Origin: Pseudomonadota bacterium
GTDB lineage: Bacteria; Pseudomonadota; Gammaproteobacteria; Acidiferrobacterales; Acidiferrobacteraceae
DNA length: 36,821 nucleotides
Assembly: GCA_021816625.1 (NCBI GenBank)
Contig: JAKAXM010000023.1
Location: forward strand, 1 to 36,821
Direction: 5' to 3'
Shown in pieces: positions 24,932 to 34,164 of this stretch (position 1 is its first letter; each line of letters starts with the position of its first letter). The notes under the pieces were generated by a model. The model did no database searches, was not told the origin of the DNA, and saw only the letters and a program-made list of their open reading frames with translations. The position numbers and the translations under genes were made by a program.

Positions 24932-27900
24932 TCAGGACGGCGCGTAACGCCAGGTCCGCCAGGCCGCGAGCAAGGGAAAATACAGGGCCAGGACTACGGG
25001 TCGCCCCTCCCACGCCCAAAACAGGCGCCCGTAACCCTCGAGCTGATCCCGGTAGCGGGCCTGCTCACTATCCAGAAAACCCTCACGATCCGACCCCTGG
25101 TGGCGACTCGTCTTGTAATCGACGATCCAGCGCGTCCCGTCCGGATCTATGAATGTGCGATCGACGCGCGCTACGACGAGCCGTCCCTGCGCGAAGGCGC
25201 TCACCGCATATTCGTTACGGGCATCGGCGTGCGGCGCGAGAATGAAGCGGCCATGCTCACAGGTCACGGCCCTCGTAAGGGCCTCCGCGATGGTGGCACA
25301 GGCGGCATCGAGATCGGGTCCCGACAGGCCATGGCCTTGCAAAAGCGCGCGAGCGCGCCGCAGCACGGATGCCGGCACCACCCCGTCTCCCGGAAATTTA
25401 TGATCGGAGAGATCCGCAAGCAGCGCATGCACAACCGTCCCCACGATCCGGATGCAGGTCCCGGCCCAGTCAAAGACCACGGACCCATCCGGCCAACCGT
25501 CCTCGTCCCGTCCAGCCGTCATCTCCGGGAGGACCGGGGATGACAGGGCCGCCAGGGGCAAACGGTAGGGTCCGGCCGCCGGAGGCGATGGCTGCGCACG
25601 CGTCTCGCACGCGGCTGGCAGGGAGGCCACGAAGGCATCGCCTATGACCGGCCACAAAACCGCGAGCAGCCCCCCGGGGCTACGCAGGGTTCCATCGTCC
25701 TTCGGGACCACATGACCCACGAGGTGCAATCCGCCGCGGGCTCGCGTAAAAGCGACGTAGAGCAGACGTCTCACCTCGTGGTCGCGGCGGCGCGCGGCAA
25801 AACCCCACACCGCCTCGTAAAGGGGATCATGATCGGCATCGTGGGCCTTGAGGGGCGCAAGCAAGAGATCAGGCCCCTGAGACGTGGTCGTCTCGAGGGC
25901 GAGCAACAGCGGACGGTCGTCTGTCCGCGTCCGGCGTCCAAGGGCCGGGCAGATCACGGTGTCAAACTCAAGACCCTTAGCGGCATGGATGGTGAGGACG
26001 TGGAGACGGGCGGCCTCGGCCGCCGAATCGGCCGGCGCATAAAGCCCCCCCAGGCGATCGCGCAACTGCCAAATGTCGACCTCGCCCGCCGCCTCGAGAT
26101 CGGCAAGCGTCGTGAAAAATATCTCGCACTCGCGCAGGCCCGCCGACGACTCGAGCGCCGCCGGCCCATTGAGCGCAAGCCAGGTATCCTCGACCAACTG
26201 CGTAAGGCCGCACTGGCCCCGCGCCGCCTCGGCGGCGGCGAGTGCGCGATACACATGCCGGGCGCGGACGCGGCCAGCATCGCTCAATGCCGCAAGCCGC
26301 GCCTCGTCGTTCAGCAAGACGAGCACCGGGCGATCGTCGCCTTCACACAAACAGGCGAGATCGTCGAGATCCAGACCGCACCAGGGCGCGCGCAAGACAC
26401 TCACAGCGGCGAGCCGCGCAGCCGGGAAGAGCAGCGTCTCGGTCAGCGCCAGCAGATCGCGCACCACGGGGCGCGCACCCAGGCTATAGAGACCATCCCC
26501 GGAAAATCTGAGGCCTGCCGCGACCAAGGCCTCCGCAATCGCGTGGCCGTGGGTACGGGAGCGGACCAGGATCGCCACGACCTCTTCCGGACGCGCCGCG
26601 CGAATATCGGCGACGAGTCGCGCGACATACCGGGCCTCGGTCTTTAGATCGACATCCCCCAAGGCGTGCAGGCCTACCTCGCCCGGGCCGTCCTTCATGG
26701 CCACGGCCGCAACATGCGGGACCGCACCTTGATCGGCCACGAACGCGTGCGGCAGCAGACGCGCAAAGCTGTCATTGACCCACGCCACCAAACCGGCCTC
26801 GGACCGGAAGTTCGCGGTCAGGGTAAGGGGCGCAAGCGCCCAATGACCGAGCCCTTCCTGGGCCAGCCTGAAAAAAAGCCCGACCTCGGCCTTACGAAAG
26901 GCGTAAATCGATTGCATGGGGTCGCCCACCACGAACACGCTGCGGTCTTCGCCGGGCACCCACTCGTCTACCAAGCGCTCGAGGAGCCGGTACTGTAAAA
27001 CCGATGTGTCTTGAAACTCATCGACGAGAATGTGGCGTAGACGGCGATCCAAGCGCACCGCGCCTGCGGTCGGTTCCCCTCCGGCCCCAAGGGCCTGCAG
27101 GGCCCGCAAGGCGACCTCTGTGAAATCCCACTGATTACGGCGCGCAAAGACCAGCTGCAGTTCGGCCGACGCCGCCGGCAGGATGCGGATGAGGGCCAGC
27201 AACCGGCGCCACTGATCATCGGCATAGACCCCCGCGCCCCAGGCCGCGAGATCCGCAAGCGCCGCACCCAAGGCCTCGCTATCGCCGAGCCCGGCCACGA
27301 AGGCGCGGGTCGGCCCCAGGCGCTTGGGCCAGCCCGGAAGCTGTTTACGCAGAGTGCCACCGCTCGTCAAAAAGTGCCGGGCCAATTCCTGCCAACGGGC
27401 CAGCGCGCCGGGTCCCGTAGCGGTCAGGACCCGCGGGTCCCAGCTGTCATCGCCCGTCTGCTCCGCTAGGTATTCACAGGCCGCCGGCAGCGCGCTGGGC
27501 GGGAATAGCGCGCGTACGCGCGCCAAAGCCGCGTACGCCAGATCGGCAAACACCCGCTCCAGGCGTTCCCGAGCGTGCCCAGTTGGCGCCTGCCCCACCT
27601 CGAGAACGATGGGCAACCACTGCTCGCGCCGGGCCAACAGGTCGCTCACCAGGCCCACGAAACGGTCCACGTCGTTGCCAAGCGCCGGCAGCAGCTCGGC
27701 TAGACCCTGACCCACGGCGTCGTCGTGCCCAAGCCGCTCGAAGGTTGCGAGTGCAGCCTCGGCATACAAGGCCCCCGCATCGGTCGCAATCGCCGGCGCG
27801 ACCCCTACCCCAGCCGCCGCCGGCCATTGATTGACGACCTGCGCGCAAAAGGCATCGAAGGTCTGAATGCGCAGCCGCCCGGGGCAGTCGGCAAGTAACC

Positions 27901-28207
27901 AGTCGCGCCCCTGGGCGCGCGCAGCCGCAGCCCGCGCGAGATGTGCGCGCTCCTGCTCGTACTCACCGCAGGCGGGCGGCGCCCCGGCCGCACCTTCCAA
28001 GGCCGTCAGCACACGTGCACGCATCTCTTCGGCCGCCTTGCGCGTAAACGTGAGCGCAAGGATCTCCTCGGGGCTATCGACGGTCGCCAGCAAGGCCAGG
28101 TAACGCTGGATCAAAAGCGCGGTCTTGCCCGAACCCGCCGGGGCCTGGACAACAAACGAGCGCGTGGGGTCGGCCGCGGCCGCCCGGGCCGGCGCGTCAG
28201 GTATCAT
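24932..28207 (-). CDS. addA: AddA-like UvrD helicase/exonuclease
   Basis: 1091 residues from ATG 28207, which overlaps the end of the upstream gene by 11 bases; the longer frame from 28300 is a shadow. Helicase motifs are in order: Walker A in APAGSGKTALL (25-29), LTFTRKAAEEM (Ia), ILVDEFQDTS (II), VFVVGDPMQSIYAFRKAE (III), LTANFRSE (IV), LHVLTIHAAKGLEFDTVI (V) and LLYVAFTRARGGLHLVG (VI). A RecB-type nuclease domain ends the protein, with WIVDYKTS at about 1027-1034. Together with the upstream gene it forms an AddAB-type complex that processes double-strand breaks for RecA. RecBCD-type naming is possible, but the second subunit is AddB-like. Confidence 0.93.
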   Translation of the reverse strand: MIPDAPARAAAADPTRSFVVQAPAGSGKTALLIQRYLALLATVDSPEEILALTFTRKAAEEMRARVLTALEGAAGAPPACGEYEQERAHLARAAAARAQGRDWLLADCPGRLRIQTFDAFCAQVVNQWPAAAGVGVAPAIATDAGALYAEAALATFERLGHDDAVGQGLAELLPALGNDVDRFVGLVSDLLARREQWLPIVLEVGQAPTGHARERLERVFADLAYAALARVRALFPPSALPAACEYLAEQTGDDSWDPRVLTATGPGALARWQELARHFLTSGGTLRKQLPGWPKRLGPTRAFVAGLGDSEALGAALADLAAWGAGVYADDQWRRLLALIRILPAASAELQLVFARRNQWDFTEVALRALQALGAGGEPTAGAVRLDRRLRHILVDEFQDTSVLQYRLLERLVDEWVPGEDRSVFVVGDPMQSIYAFRKAEVGLFFRLAQEGLGHWALAPLTLTANFRSEAGLVAWVNDSFARLLPHAFVADQGAVPHVAAVAMKDGPGEVGLHALGDVDLKTEARYVARLVADIRAARPEEVVAILVRSRTHGHAIAEALVAAGLRFSGDGLYSLGARPVVRDLLALTETLLFPAARLAAVSVLRAPWCGLDLDDLACLCEGDDRPVLVLLNDEARLAALSDAGRVRARHVYRALAAAEAARGQCGLTQLVEDTWLALNGPAALESSAGLRECEIFFTTLADLEAAGEVDIWQLRDRLGGLYAPADSAAEAARLHVLTIHAAKGLEFDTVICPALGRRTRTDDRPLLLALETTTSQGPDLLLAPLKAHDADHDPLYEAVWGFAARRRDHEVRRLLYVAFTRARGGLHLVGHVVPKDDGTLRSPGGLLAVLWPVIGDAFVASLPAACETRAQPSPPAAGPYRLPLAALSSPVLPEMTAGRDEDGWPDGSVVFDWAGTCIRIVGTVVHALLADLSDHKFPGDGVVPASVLRRARALLQGHGLSGPDLDAACATIAEALTRAVTCEHGRFILAPHADARNEYAVSAFAQGRLVVARVDRTFIDPDGTRWIVDYKTSRHQGSDREGFLDSEQARYRDQLEGYGRLFWAWEGRPVVLALYFPLLAAWRTWRYAPS

Positions 28208-30800
28208 CGCCCATCTCGTCCCGGACCCGGCAGAGGCTCTCACGCCCACAATGCGCGCAGGCGTCCGGCAGCGGGTCGACATCGGCACGGCCGGCAACAA
28301 AGTCCTGCGCCAAACCCTCGAGCAGATCCTTCCAGGCGGCCGTGACGGTCGGCCAGTCGTTCACCACCTCCGCCCCCGGGAGCAGGCCTGGACGCCGGAC
28401 CCAAGCCTTATATCCCATCTCCCTGGCGCCGATCTTGGCGTAGGCGATCCCGGCCACGGGTACGCCCTGGGCGGCTGCGTAGAACAACAGTTGGGGATGG
28501 GCGGGCCGCGCGACGGTCCAATCGACTGTGGGCGTAGCCCCCGTTTTATAATCGATCACGATGCGCTCACCGGCCACCTCATCGATGCGATCGATACGGC
28601 CCTTGATCTCAAGCCCCCCACAGGTCCAGGTCACCACCTGTTCGCAGCCCAGGACCCTAAACGGGGCACGGTCGCGCTCGCCATCGAGAAATTCGCGCAG
28701 GAGTCGCGCCATCCGCTGTGCCTCGAGCGCGACGAAGGCCTCGGACATGGCCCCGTACCGATCCCGCTCGCGTGCCTGCGCGAGGCTCACGACCTCCGTT
28801 ATGCACAGGTCCCGCTCCTGTTCCGACAAGCCTTGCCAGGACCCGACCTCGGGAAACTTCCGGAACCACTGCTCAAGGACGCGATGGAGCACGGTGCCCC
28901 GATCGCCCTTTCCTGGACCATAACCGGGACGCTGGAGGGGCTGGGCGCGTAGCCGATACTGGGCGAAGGCCTGGAACGGGCAGCGCGCCTGCGCCGTAAA
29001 AAGACCGGCCCCATAAGTCCGCCCTGGCACCTGCCCAAGCGGCACCGGCCGGTCGGGAATCGGCTCACGCGGGCCGCGGCTTACATAACGGGTCTGCGCG
29101 CGACTCATAAAAACCGGCACCGGCGCGGTCTCAGGGGCATAGGCGGCCAAGGCCTGGCTGGGCCGCTGGGCTTCCGTGCCATCGTGCCACGCGCACGTCA
29201 ATACCACCTCCGGGGCGGCTCGCGTGAGGGCGTGCACGAGCCGCTGCGCATAGCGAATATCGTCTTCGATCCGCGCATGCGGCAAGCCATGCGCCCGCTG
29301 AAAGGCGAGCGGCAACAAGGGGTGCGGGGGCTGTACGACCGGCCATGCCCGGTCATGGAGATTCATGACCCACAGCCCATCAAAAGAGAGGCCCACGGCC
29401 TCCAGAGGGCCCATGATCCGGATAGCGCCATCGCCGCCGCTCGGCTGAAAGACCTGCCCGCTCAGCCACTCGCCGGCCATGGCCAGGACGTCCTGGGGGG
29501 CCTGTGCGCCACTGACCGCATCCAGCCCCGCCACCGCGCTCCAAACCTCGTTTAAAGCCGCGACCGCCTCCCGATCCGCGGGACCTGCGGTGCCGGGCCA
29601 ACCGGCGGCGGCCAGGGCAGCACTAAAGAGCTCGACGCATCGACTGGGAGCAGCCGTGCGCGGCCAGCGCCGGCGCAGCCCGGCCAAGCGGGCACAGACC
29701 GCCCCGAGTCCCGCCTCGTCTGTCCGCAGCGCCTGACCCAGGCGCTGCAAGTCGACCATACGCGCGGTGTCGAGGAGCCCGCAGGCCGCCGCCGCCCGTG
29801 ACCAACGCGCGCGCGGCGCGCCCGTAAGATACGGTGACTGGATGAGTGCCGCGGCGTCGGCGGCGGGCAACCCCCCGACCATGAGCCGGAGAACCCTGAG
29901 CGCGGCAATCACTACAGGGGCGCGCGCGAGCGGCGCGCCCAATGACAACTCGTAGGGAAGTCCGCCTGCTTCTGGTGTCCCAAATACCTCGTGGGCTGCG
30001 CGGGCGAGCGGCGTCCGCAGCCGCACCAGATCGGGTACGATCAGGGCGTAATGCCCGTCTGGATGAGCGCGTGCGCGCTCCCGCGCCCAGAGTAGCGCCG
30101 CCGTGATTTCGGCCTCGAGCGCCAGGTAGATCCGGGCCGCACCCCTAGACTCGATGTCCGGCAGGGGCAACCGCCGGCAGACGGCCCCGGCCGCCCCGCA
30201 CGCGTCATGCACCGCGAGCTGCACGGGCGTTAAATCCTGGAACCCGGCCCACAGAACCTGCCGCCCGGGAGAAAGAAGCCCGGCCCGCAGTGCGCGCGCG
30301 ACGCGCATCCCATCGCGCGCGGGGTCCTCGCGCCCGAGCGCGGCCAGGCGCCGCCCGAAGCCCTGCGCAAGCGCTGCAAAGGTCTCGCTCTCGAGGTCGG
30401 CGCCGGGCGGCGGCACCGCCAGATCGTAATCGGCTAGGAGCTGCCAAGCGTCCGCCGCCAACGCCCCAAAGGCCTCGGGGCCGCACAGGAATCCGTCATC
30501 CCGGTTGTGTGCGAGATCGGCCCATAAAAAGCGCTCCTGGGCGGCGGTGAGCGCCGGGGTCGCGTGGCTCGCTTGGGCACGCATGAGCCCTGCGGCGCGA
30601 CTTACATAGGCCGACCAGGGCAGTATATCCGGGGCCTCCCAGACGTGTATACCTGCCGCCTCGCGGCTGCGGGCATAGCGCAGATGCCAGGCGCGCGCGA
30701 GGCGGTTATTGGCCGTGATGAGGCATGCGCCGGCCGTTAGAGCCGCGCACACATCTCTCTCCGATACGCCCGTGAATTCATCGGGACTTTTCAGTACCAT
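28197..30800 (-). CDS. addB: AddB-like nuclease subunit (probable DNA-repair protein family)
   Basis: 867 residues. It matches the family of 'probable DNA repair' proteins that replaces AddB in many beta- and gammaproteobacteria: an inactive helicase-like N-terminal part (ITANNRLARAWHLRYA, WAGFQDLTPVQ), GLSFDGLWVMNLHDRAWP in the middle, and a PD-(D/E)XK nuclease near the end (GTVLHRVLE, IKGRIDRIDE, IVIDYKTG at about 750). A 4Fe-4S cluster is predicted from the cysteine in ARCPFQAF plus CAHCGRESLC (848-857), as in AddB. The ATG 30800 lies 11 bases from the divergent gltX start. A GTG at 30752 has a better-looking GGAGAG and is a real alternative start. Confidence 0.9.
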   Translation of the reverse strand: MVLKSPDEFTGVSERDVCAALTAGACLITANNRLARAWHLRYARSREAAGIHVWEAPDILPWSAYVSRAAGLMRAQASHATPALTAAQERFLWADLAHNRDDGFLCGPEAFGALAADAWQLLADYDLAVPPPGADLESETFAALAQGFGRRLAALGREDPARDGMRVARALRAGLLSPGRQVLWAGFQDLTPVQLAVHDACGAAGAVCRRLPLPDIESRGAARIYLALEAEITAALLWARERARAHPDGHYALIVPDLVRLRTPLARAAHEVFGTPEAGGLPYELSLGAPLARAPVVIAALRVLRLMVGGLPAADAAALIQSPYLTGAPRARWSRAAAACGLLDTARMVDLQRLGQALRTDEAGLGAVCARLAGLRRRWPRTAAPSRCVELFSAALAAAGWPGTAGPADREAVAALNEVWSAVAGLDAVSGAQAPQDVLAMAGEWLSGQVFQPSGGDGAIRIMGPLEAVGLSFDGLWVMNLHDRAWPVVQPPHPLLPLAFQRAHGLPHARIEDDIRYAQRLVHALTRAAPEVVLTCAWHDGTEAQRPSQALAAYAPETAPVPVFMSRAQTRYVSRGPREPIPDRPVPLGQVPGRTYGAGLFTAQARCPFQAFAQYRLRAQPLQRPGYGPGKGDRGTVLHRVLEQWFRKFPEVGSWQGLSEQERDLCITEVVSLAQARERDRYGAMSEAFVALEAQRMARLLREFLDGERDRAPFRVLGCEQVVTWTCGGLEIKGRIDRIDEVAGERIVIDYKTGATPTVDWTVARPAHPQLLFYAAAQGVPVAGIAYAKIGAREMGYKAWVRRPGLLPGAEVVNDWPTVTAAWKDLLEGLAQDFVAGRADVDPLPDACAHCGRESLCRVRDEMGDDT

Positions 30801-30811
30801 AGCCCCCCACT

Positions 30812-32218
30812 ATGACCATACGCACACGCTTTGCTCCCAGCCCCACGGGCTACTTGCACATCGGAGGGGCACGTACGGCCCTTTATTCCTGGCTCTATGC
30901 GCGCCGCCATCAAGGCCAGTTCATATTGCGCATCGAAGACACCGATCTCGAACGCTCGACACCCGAATCCGTGCAGGCCATTCTAGAAGGCATGGCCTTC
31001 CTAGAGCTTGACTATGACGAGGGGCCATTCTACCAAACCGCGCGCTTCGACCGGTATCGCGCTGTCCTAGACGACCTCGTGGCGGCCGGCCACGCCTATT
31101 ACTGCACGTGCACAAAGGCCGAGCTCGAAGAACGCCGCGCCGCCCAGGTCGCGCGCAAGGAAAAGCCGCGCTACGACCGCCGTTGTCGTGATGCCGGTCA
31201 CCCGCACTCGCCGCAGGCCGTCGTGCGCTTCAAAAATCCCCTCACGGGCCAGGTCGTCGTGGATGATGCCGTCAAGGGCCGGGTCGTCTTTCAAAATGAC
31301 GAGCTAGACGACCTCATCATCGCCCGTGGCGATGGAACCCCGACCTACAACTTCACCGTGGTGGTCGACGACATGGACATGGCGATCACCCACGTCATCC
31401 GGGGCGATGATCATCTCAACAATACCCCCCGCCAGATCAACATGCTGCGGGCACTCAACGCAACATTACCCCATTACGCCCATATCCCTATGATCCTCGG
31501 TGAAGACGGCGCCCGGCTTTCGAAGCGCCATGGCGCCGTGAGCGTCATGCAATATTACGAGGAAGGCTACTTGCCAGAGGCCCTAAAGAACTACCTCGTG
31601 CGGCTGGGCTGGGCCCATGGGGATCAGGAGATATTTACGCGCGAGGAGATGATCGCCCTCTTTGATATCAAGGACGTCCATGCAGCGCCAGCGGCCATTA
31701 ACCCAAAGAAGCTGCTGTGGCTCAATCAGCACTACATAAAGACCCTGCCGGCGGCCGATATCGCCAAACGGCTCACACCCTATCTCCTCAAGCGCGGCGT
31801 CGACATCTTCCGTCCGGGCGCCCCCCCGTTGCCAGACGTCGTCTCCGCCCTGCAAGAGCGCGCCAAGACCCTGACTGAGATGGCCGACCAGGCACTCGTC
31901 TTTTATGCAGACGAGATCGCCATAACCGACCCCAAAAATCGCGCGACGCTCGCCCATATCCCGCGTACGACACTCATGGTGCTGACCGAGGCCTTGCGGA
32001 CCCTACCCTGCTGGACGCGCGAGGCCATACATGGGGCCCTCGAGGCCACTGCCGAAGGCCAGGGGATCCCCTTTGGCAAACTCGCCCAGCCGCTGCGTAT
32101 TGCGGTAACGGGGTCATCGGTCTCGCCGCCCATCGACGTCACCTGCCTGCTCTTGGGGCAGGAGCGCTGCGTGACGCGCCTGCACAACGTGCTTGCTTTT
32201 GACGAGACAAGGCCTTAG
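30812..32218 (+). CDS. gltX: glutamyl-tRNA synthetase
   Basis: 468 residues, matching E. coli GltX from its first residues. Class I signature HIGH-like region is APSPTGYLHIGGARTAL (8-24), and KMSKS-like is ARLSKRHG (about 234). The zinc site is complete and numbered as in E. coli: Cys98, Cys100, Tyr121, Cys125. Other family parts are ILRIEDTDLERST, VVVDDMDMAITHVIRGDDHLNNTPRQ and HIPMILGEDG. The start is certain by homology, yet there is no Shine-Dalgarno; the 15 preceding bases are pyrimidine-rich (AGCCCCCCACT). It is divergent from the AddB-like gene with only 11 bases between the starts. tRNA-Ala follows 17 bases after the stop, so both may be on one transcript. Confidence 0.98.
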   Translation: MTIRTRFAPSPTGYLHIGGARTALYSWLYARRHQGQFILRIEDTDLERSTPESVQAILEGMAFLELDYDEGPFYQTARFDRYRAVLDDLVAAGHAYYCTCTKAELEERRAAQVARKEKPRYDRRCRDAGHPHSPQAVVRFKNPLTGQVVVDDAVKGRVVFQNDELDDLIIARGDGTPTYNFTVVVDDMDMAITHVIRGDDHLNNTPRQINMLRALNATLPHYAHIPMILGEDGARLSKRHGAVSVMQYYEEGYLPEALKNYLVRLGWAHGDQEIFTREEMIALFDIKDVHAAPAAINPKKLLWLNQHYIKTLPAADIAKRLTPYLLKRGVDIFRPGAPPLPDVVSALQERAKTLTEMADQALVFYADEIAITDPKNRATLAHIPRTTLMVLTEALRTLPCWTREAIHGALEATAEGQGIPFGKLAQPLRIAVTGSSVSPPIDVTCLLLGQERCVTRLHNVLAFDETRP

Positions 32219-32235
32219 AGTAGCGGCGCGCTACA

Positions 32236-32311
32236 GGGGCCATAGCTCAGCTGGGAGAGCGCCTGCATGGCATGCAGGAGGTCGGCGGTTCGATCCCGCC
32301 TGGCTCCACCA
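32236..32311 (+). tRNA. tRNA-Ala (anticodon GGC)
   Basis: 76 bases with encoded CCA (32309-32311). Acceptor stem GGGGCCA pairs with TGGCTCC (one G-T pair), the D arm is AGCTCAGCTGGGAGAGC, the anticodon stem CCTGC/GCAGG encloses ATGGCAT with anticodon GGC, and the T arm holds GGTTCGATCC. All arms are intact. Confidence 0.98.
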
Positions 32312-32458
32312 ACGAAATCACGCCGCTCCTCGTACGCAAAATTTCCGCCCTTTTGATTTTCTGCTCCCAATTGACTCGTCTTGCTTGCGGCTGATGGCCA
32401 AGGGAGAAACGGGAGCGGAGTGGCGTCTATCAGAAAGCGCGGCGACCTGCAATGGGAA

Positions 32459-32495
32459 GCGCTCATCCAAACGCTAGCGATGAGCCAATGAGCGC
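32459..32495. repeat. nested inverted repeat
   Basis: GCGCTCAT (32459-32466) can pair either with ATGAGCGC (32488-32495), exact over 8 bp, or with the nearer GATGAGC (32479-32485), exact over 7 bp through its GCTCATC. The two hairpins exclude each other. No T-run follows. It may be a transcript-end structure for gltX and tRNA-Ala, or chance. Confidence 0.4.
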
Positions 32496-32660
32496 CTCTT
32501 AAACCCCGGATTCGCCCCCAGTGACCCTCCTACCCCAGCATTATCCCCGCAAGCCTGTTTTCAGGAGCAAGGACGATGCGACGGGGTAGCGATCAGGACG
32601 TGGCGGGACTTCTCGGATGTGAGAGCGTCGACCGCGTTGTAGCGCAAAGCCAGCCTATAG

Positions 32661-32744
32661 CGGCGGGTCGTGACGGCACTGGTGCGTTTGATCTCGGCGC
32701 GACCAGCGACCCGGCGCGAACGTGAACAGTACAAGGCAGGATGA
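32661..32744 (+). pseudogene. remnant of BrnT-like toxin gene (3' part)
   Basis: The frame from 32661 reads RRVVTALVRLISARPATRR, then EREQYKAG and TGA at 32742-32744. VRLISARxATRRERxxY is the C-terminal signature of BrnT ribonuclease toxins. An in-frame TAG at 32658-32660 and lack of the family's N-terminal half upstream (possibly shifted frames back to about 32590) show decay. It stands 35 bases before a BrnA-like antitoxin start, the normal toxin-then-antitoxin order. The part is too short and broken to be active. Confidence 0.6.
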
Positions 32745-32779
32745 ATGCCGCACACCAGCCAACGAACAGAGGTGATGCG

Positions 32780-32899
32780 ATGCAAGACGAGTACGATTTC
32801 AGCAACGCCAAGCGCGGCAAGTTCTACCGCCCCGAACCCGCTTTCGCCCATTGCGGCATGCGCATCCGATTGCGGGCCGCCCGATCCTGTCCGCCCTAA
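32780..32899 (+). pseudogene. truncated BrnA-like antitoxin
   Basis: 39 codons with GAGGTG before the ATG. The first 19 residues, MQDEYDFSNAKRGKFYRPE, are the hallmark start of antitoxins paired with BrnT-type toxins. After that the reading leaves the family: the expected ribbon-helix-helix part (LPVYLxxEV-type) is absent and the frame ends at TAA 32899. Loss of the DNA-binding C-terminal half means it could not work as a normal antitoxin. It may be a deletion or frameshift product. Confidence 0.65.
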
Positions 32900-34164
32900 A
32901 TGTCGCGCGCTGCCAAGCGCACAGGGCGGGCATGATCGGGCGCGTCCCAGAGCGCCCGTTACTTTGCAATATGGGGGAATTTTCATTAAACGGCCATTCT
33001 CAAACGCCATTACCCCTGCAGGGTGTCTCTGGAACAGCGGTTATCGGCACATCAGACTGCCTAAGTCTCGCCCCCGGTGTCCGGATAGGACCCGGGCAGA
33101 ACGGGCCATTCGGGAGGACCCTAACGGCCTACGCGCACCGCTTGGGCTAGGCGTAGAGACTGGACCCGCGCTAGTCGGTACCTATCTCTCCGATGCGCCC
33201 TTACCCAGTCGGTGAGGCTCCGCTAAAGCTGCCTTCACCCATGCTGGTGACGGTGCGCGCGCAGAGCCCGGCCCCCATGGCCGTGGGCCTCAGTGGGTCA
33301 TGAGCAAACCCATCGTGAATCCTTCACCTTCCGTTGCCAAAACGGGTATCGGTCCGCGCACCCTCCATGACCCCCCAACGCCGCAGGGGAACGGGATCCT
33401 TGTGGGAATGGCGGGCAGAAGGCCGGCGCCGCATGCCCCACCCCCTCACCGTAAGCCCCGATGCCTCATCAATCCCGCCGCGGCACCGCTTTTCTGTCAT
33501 CGGGCTGCAAACGGTCCGCAAATCTGTTTAAATTGGCGCCTCTTTGGAAGGGGATCTATGAGCGGTACATCACCGATCCCGGTCTGGGCGGCAAGGGTCG
33601 CCAATAGCAGCAACGTCACCGACGCACGCAGGCCGTCGGCCCTGATAGGCACGGGCAGGACCGCCATGCCAGATCGCGTGCGGGATGCCGAGGAGGGCGG
33701 GCCCCGAAACTCGGCTGCCCGAACCGCCCAACAGACCGTGTGTGCCCGCGACAGGAACCGATGCCATAAGGGCATTGTACGCTGCGCCCGATCAAAGGCG
33801 CGCGCCCTCGCCCGAGCACAGAAGGGATGGCCGTGAACCTCAGTTCGACAGAGGACGGGTCCTACCCTGTATGCCGGCGCCAGCAAGCCACTGGTATCAC
33901 GGAACGGCGGTCACGGGTCCTCGCCTCCTCCCGCTTAACGCGGGCCCAGCACCCCGCTCCAGCGAAGGGGCCTCGCGACTGCGCACTCCGGGGCACGGCG
34001 TCGAGAGGCTCGCCGGTTGCATCAGTATCATACCGAAACCCATCGGCGACCCAGGGCCTATGGAACTTTACAGCCGAGCCCGGGTCCGACGGGGCAGCCC
34101 GAGCTGGCGCCGAAGGCGATCGTCGGAAACTTATACACCGTAACCTTACATAAGGAATCCGTTT

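Larger units (their letters stand above)
32312..34164. other. gene-poor region with toxin-antitoxin relic
   Basis: 1.85 kb after tRNA-Ala with no intact gene I can support. It contains a nested inverted repeat (32459-32495), the BrnT and BrnA remnants (described separately), a long GC-rich stretch without recognisable coding (32900-33900), hairpins at 33930-33944 and about 33996-34016, and the leader of the copper operon. No integrase or transposase fragment and no copy of the tRNA 3' end were found. Confidence 0.55.

Noticed and set aside
33000-33500. Riboswitch-like hairpins
   Set aside because: Some short inverted repeats exist, such as GGCCC/GGGCC near 33270, but no known riboswitch core could be recognised and no dependent gene follows closely.
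33558-33836. Plus-strand frame with AAGGGGATCT before ATG, 92 residues
   Set aside because: The ribosome-binding site is good and TTTAAA lies upstream, but the translation is Arg/Ala-rich without structure or family likeness; kept only as a weak possibility.
32236-34164. Integrated element at tRNA-Ala
   Set aside because: No integrase, no mobility gene and no repeat of the tRNA 3' end found downstream; only a decayed toxin-antitoxin pair.
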